The position numbers and the translations under genes are program-made. The notes beneath the pieces were generated by a model. It was given only the letters and a program-made list of their open reading frames with translations, made no database searches and was not told where the DNA came from. From Branchiostoma floridae (Eukaryota; Chordata; Leptocardii; Amphioxiformes; Branchiostomatidae), in NCBI RefSeq assembly GCF_000003815.2, contig NC_049984.1, positions 9,937,770 through 9,981,889 of the forward strand: a DNA stretch of 44,120 nucleotides, in the 5' to 3' direction. Shown here piece by piece: positions 41,963 to 44,120 of the stretch; the stretch's first letter is position 1; every line of letters begins with the position of its first letter.

Positions 41963-43330
41963 GATCATACATATAGTTTATGTTAACAACAGTGAAACCT
42001 AAGAGCAGTTATCCTACATGTATATGCTTAAAGCAGGTTTTACCTACATCATGTTCCAAGATAAACAAAACAAAAATTAACTGCTAGTTTAGAAAGATTT
42101 ACCTTACCTTACAGATTAAGACAGGTTAACTTCCACTCTGTAAAAAAGCAAGCACAAAATGCATGGAACACCAGCTCTATTCTATGGGTTAATGGTCAAA
42201 TATGTTCATCACTTGTTGATCAAGAGCCATCAGAGTATGATGCTTTCTTGTGATCACAAGATTTTGTAACAAGGTGTATTGTCTAATGCCTTAAGATGTT
42301 TCAAACATTATTGGTTTAAAAGTAATGAAACGGTGTATCTAACAGCCATCTGTAGAGGTATCTATATAGCCAGTATAACTGTCCTTTGGCGTAACAAACC
42401 AGCATCCCATTTCTTTATTGTATGAGACGGGCAGAATCATATAATTTTCTTCTTTCACTGCTGTAAATTGATTTAAGTATACAGGGCTTACACCTTGCAG
42501 GAGGGGAGGTGGGATCGGCAGCAGTTGAAATTCATGGTTAAAAAACTATAACAATATAACGCAAGGCAGAGCATATGTTTAAAGTGTGGTGGGTGGCTCA
42601 CTAAAATAGAACCACGGCAAGTGTTTCACAATTTACAGTACTAAGTATTCTGGCATTGAGCTTTCAAAGGATGAAAACCTGTAACACATGCAGACAAAGT
42701 GAAAGGGGGTATTCTACCATATAGTATTGACATGTGATTGTGCTGCTACAACTGACTCATAATAGTCAAAGTGTGAGGGGGAATGAGGGGAAAGGAAGAA
42801 AACTATATTTTGTAACTACTGCTGAGGACATGACTTCTGCGCAAGACGACAATGTTTTGAATCAGACTGGGTTTGGTATAGCAAGGGATATAAGTGGATA
42901 TGGGTCAATCTGGTCCAAGAGTAGGCATGACGCAAGTGTTTCCTTACCAATTCATTTATCCAGATAACACATATTTCAAACCCAGCTTTTTAAACTCTGG
43001 CCACCCTTTATAAATAATGGAAGTTACCCTGATTCTGGTCTCTTGAAAATTAAAAAAAAGAACATTTTATATAAATATTTAAATAGAAGTAATGATACCT
43101 TTCTATTCAGTCCCTGACAGCCTTGAGAGTAACCCAGAAAGTTTTATATTAATTTCTTCCAGTCTGAGATGATGCACTTACCCAATACTATTTGTATTTC
43201 AGACAGTATAAAGGCTGATGTACTGCCTACCTACCTACTTGACTACTGATGTATTATTTGACTTATGTAAAGGAAAGTTGGAAAATAAAGGTTATCGTGG
43301 TGAAAATAAAACTTTTTCTTCTTCTTCTGT
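41963..43330 (+). other. Gene C 3' UTR
   Basis: No coding sequence. The best poly(A) signals are AATAAA at 43284-43289 and 43305-43310, followed by a T-rich stretch; this gives a 3' UTR of about 1.3 kb. Confidence 0.55.
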
Positions 43331-44120
43331 ACACCTGAAACAATGATATTTGTAGTTTTCTAGTTGCTGAAAGTAATGGCATCATTCTACACCTTACCTT
43401 TATGCATGAAAATAAATTATATGGGGAGGAGCAAATGTACAATGGTTACTTAACAAACTTGTTAGGCCTCGGGAAAATGTCTCACTATTGACATTTTGCA
43501 AAGCCCTGCATGGACTTTAAGATATCTCAAACATAATTTCCGTTGAAAAATATGGAAGGTAAAGGTACTCTTTTAATTATGACTTTGTAGCTTATTGTTC
43601 ACATTGTGTGGTGACTGGATGGATAACTGAATAACTTGCAGAGACAGTGAATCTAAAAATGTCCCACTTTCACATAACACCCCCTGTATGCCAGGCCAAA
43701 TCTGTTGCACATAACACAATATAAACAGACAAAGCCTCAGGCAAGACTGCATGAAGCATTGTTCTGCAACAAAAATGCAGGAAAGTGGAAAGTGTTCCAA
43801 TCATCAAACCTGTACTTTATTCTCCACAAAAATTACACAAAATCACCATTGGCCTCTAAATTAGAGGTTGCGAAGGGTAGTTATATAAACCAGAACATAG
43901 CCTGTGTAGCATATCTGTATAGGTGGACATGAGGCTTTTAACATCACCACAAACATGCACTCTATCAGACAACTGCAATTTACTTTGAAAGGTCATCCCA
44001 TTGCCCTTTTCAAGTGTATAGTCGATTACAATAGTACTACATTTCTGTAAACAGTTGTCATCATTATCTCCTGTAGTACACAGCACAACAAGTTAAAAGT
44101 CAGCTAGCACAACATTGATT
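43331..44120. other. Downstream flank, nothing recognised
   Basis: AT-rich sequence with only short frames on both strands; none shows a domain or splice structure. Confidence 0.5.

Overview
This is a metazoan genomic window: spliced genes with GT-AG introns of about 0.1-3 kb, tRNA-derived SINEs, a LINE, microsatellites and two 100-N assembly gaps. The expanded CARD (caspase recruitment domain) repertoire and the SINE body (a GGGAAAGG-containing central domain) suggest a cephalochordate (amphioxus, Branchiostoma). That is inference; no marker gene here proves it.

The core of the window is a head-to-tail cluster of three paralogous multi-CARD genes on the + strand, called A, B and C here. Gene A (CDS 6013-16824) has three CARDs, gene B (CDS 20326-25857, 858 aa) has two, and gene C (CDS 31181-41962, about 2155 aa) has two. 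All three follow one plan: N-terminal CARDs, then a very long, charged or proline-rich disordered region on one giant exon (1.5-4.9 kb), then a short helical module (seen in B and C), then a conserved helical C-terminal module of about 68 residues on a phase 1-1 exon (207, 207 and 201 nt), then a short charged tail. Each ATG lies shortly after a splice acceptor, so each gene probably has a noncoding first exon. The splice models of B and C close exactly in frame from ATG to stop. I do not recognise the C-terminal modules or the family. The CARDs imply homotypic CARD-CARD signalling (apoptosis or innate immunity), and the disordered regions look like scaffolds.

Layout: 3-404, C-terminal exon of an unrelated gene with an alternating strand/helix (LRR/RNI-like) pattern, followed by its 3' UTR; 405-5977, noncoding with a candidate gene A first exon near 4.87-4.93 kb; 6.0-16.8 kb, gene A, interrupted by an assembly gap (13798-13897) and a 5'-truncated antisense LINE (14072-15794); 16.8-20.3 kb, spacer with a candidate gene B promoter and a palindrome next to a second gap (20000-20099); 20.3-25.9 kb, gene B; 25.9-31.1 kb, spacer with a candidate gene C first exon ending at 28423; 31.2-42.0 kb, gene C; 42.0-44.1 kb, gene C 3' UTR and flank.

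The disordered regions have diverged by expanding different tandem peptide repeats. Gene A has KTPSPP and RSPSPP repeats plus two NDYG-type tyrosine motifs. Gene B has an AHNAK/periaxin-like KPSFEGPDL repeat. Gene C has an SSTPS repeat, a synuclein/LEA-like amphipathic stretch and a long KWKMPEFHAPD array that includes near-identical 147-bp units. The conserved ends with fast-changing middles suggest one ancestral CARD scaffold that was duplicated in tandem and then remodelled.
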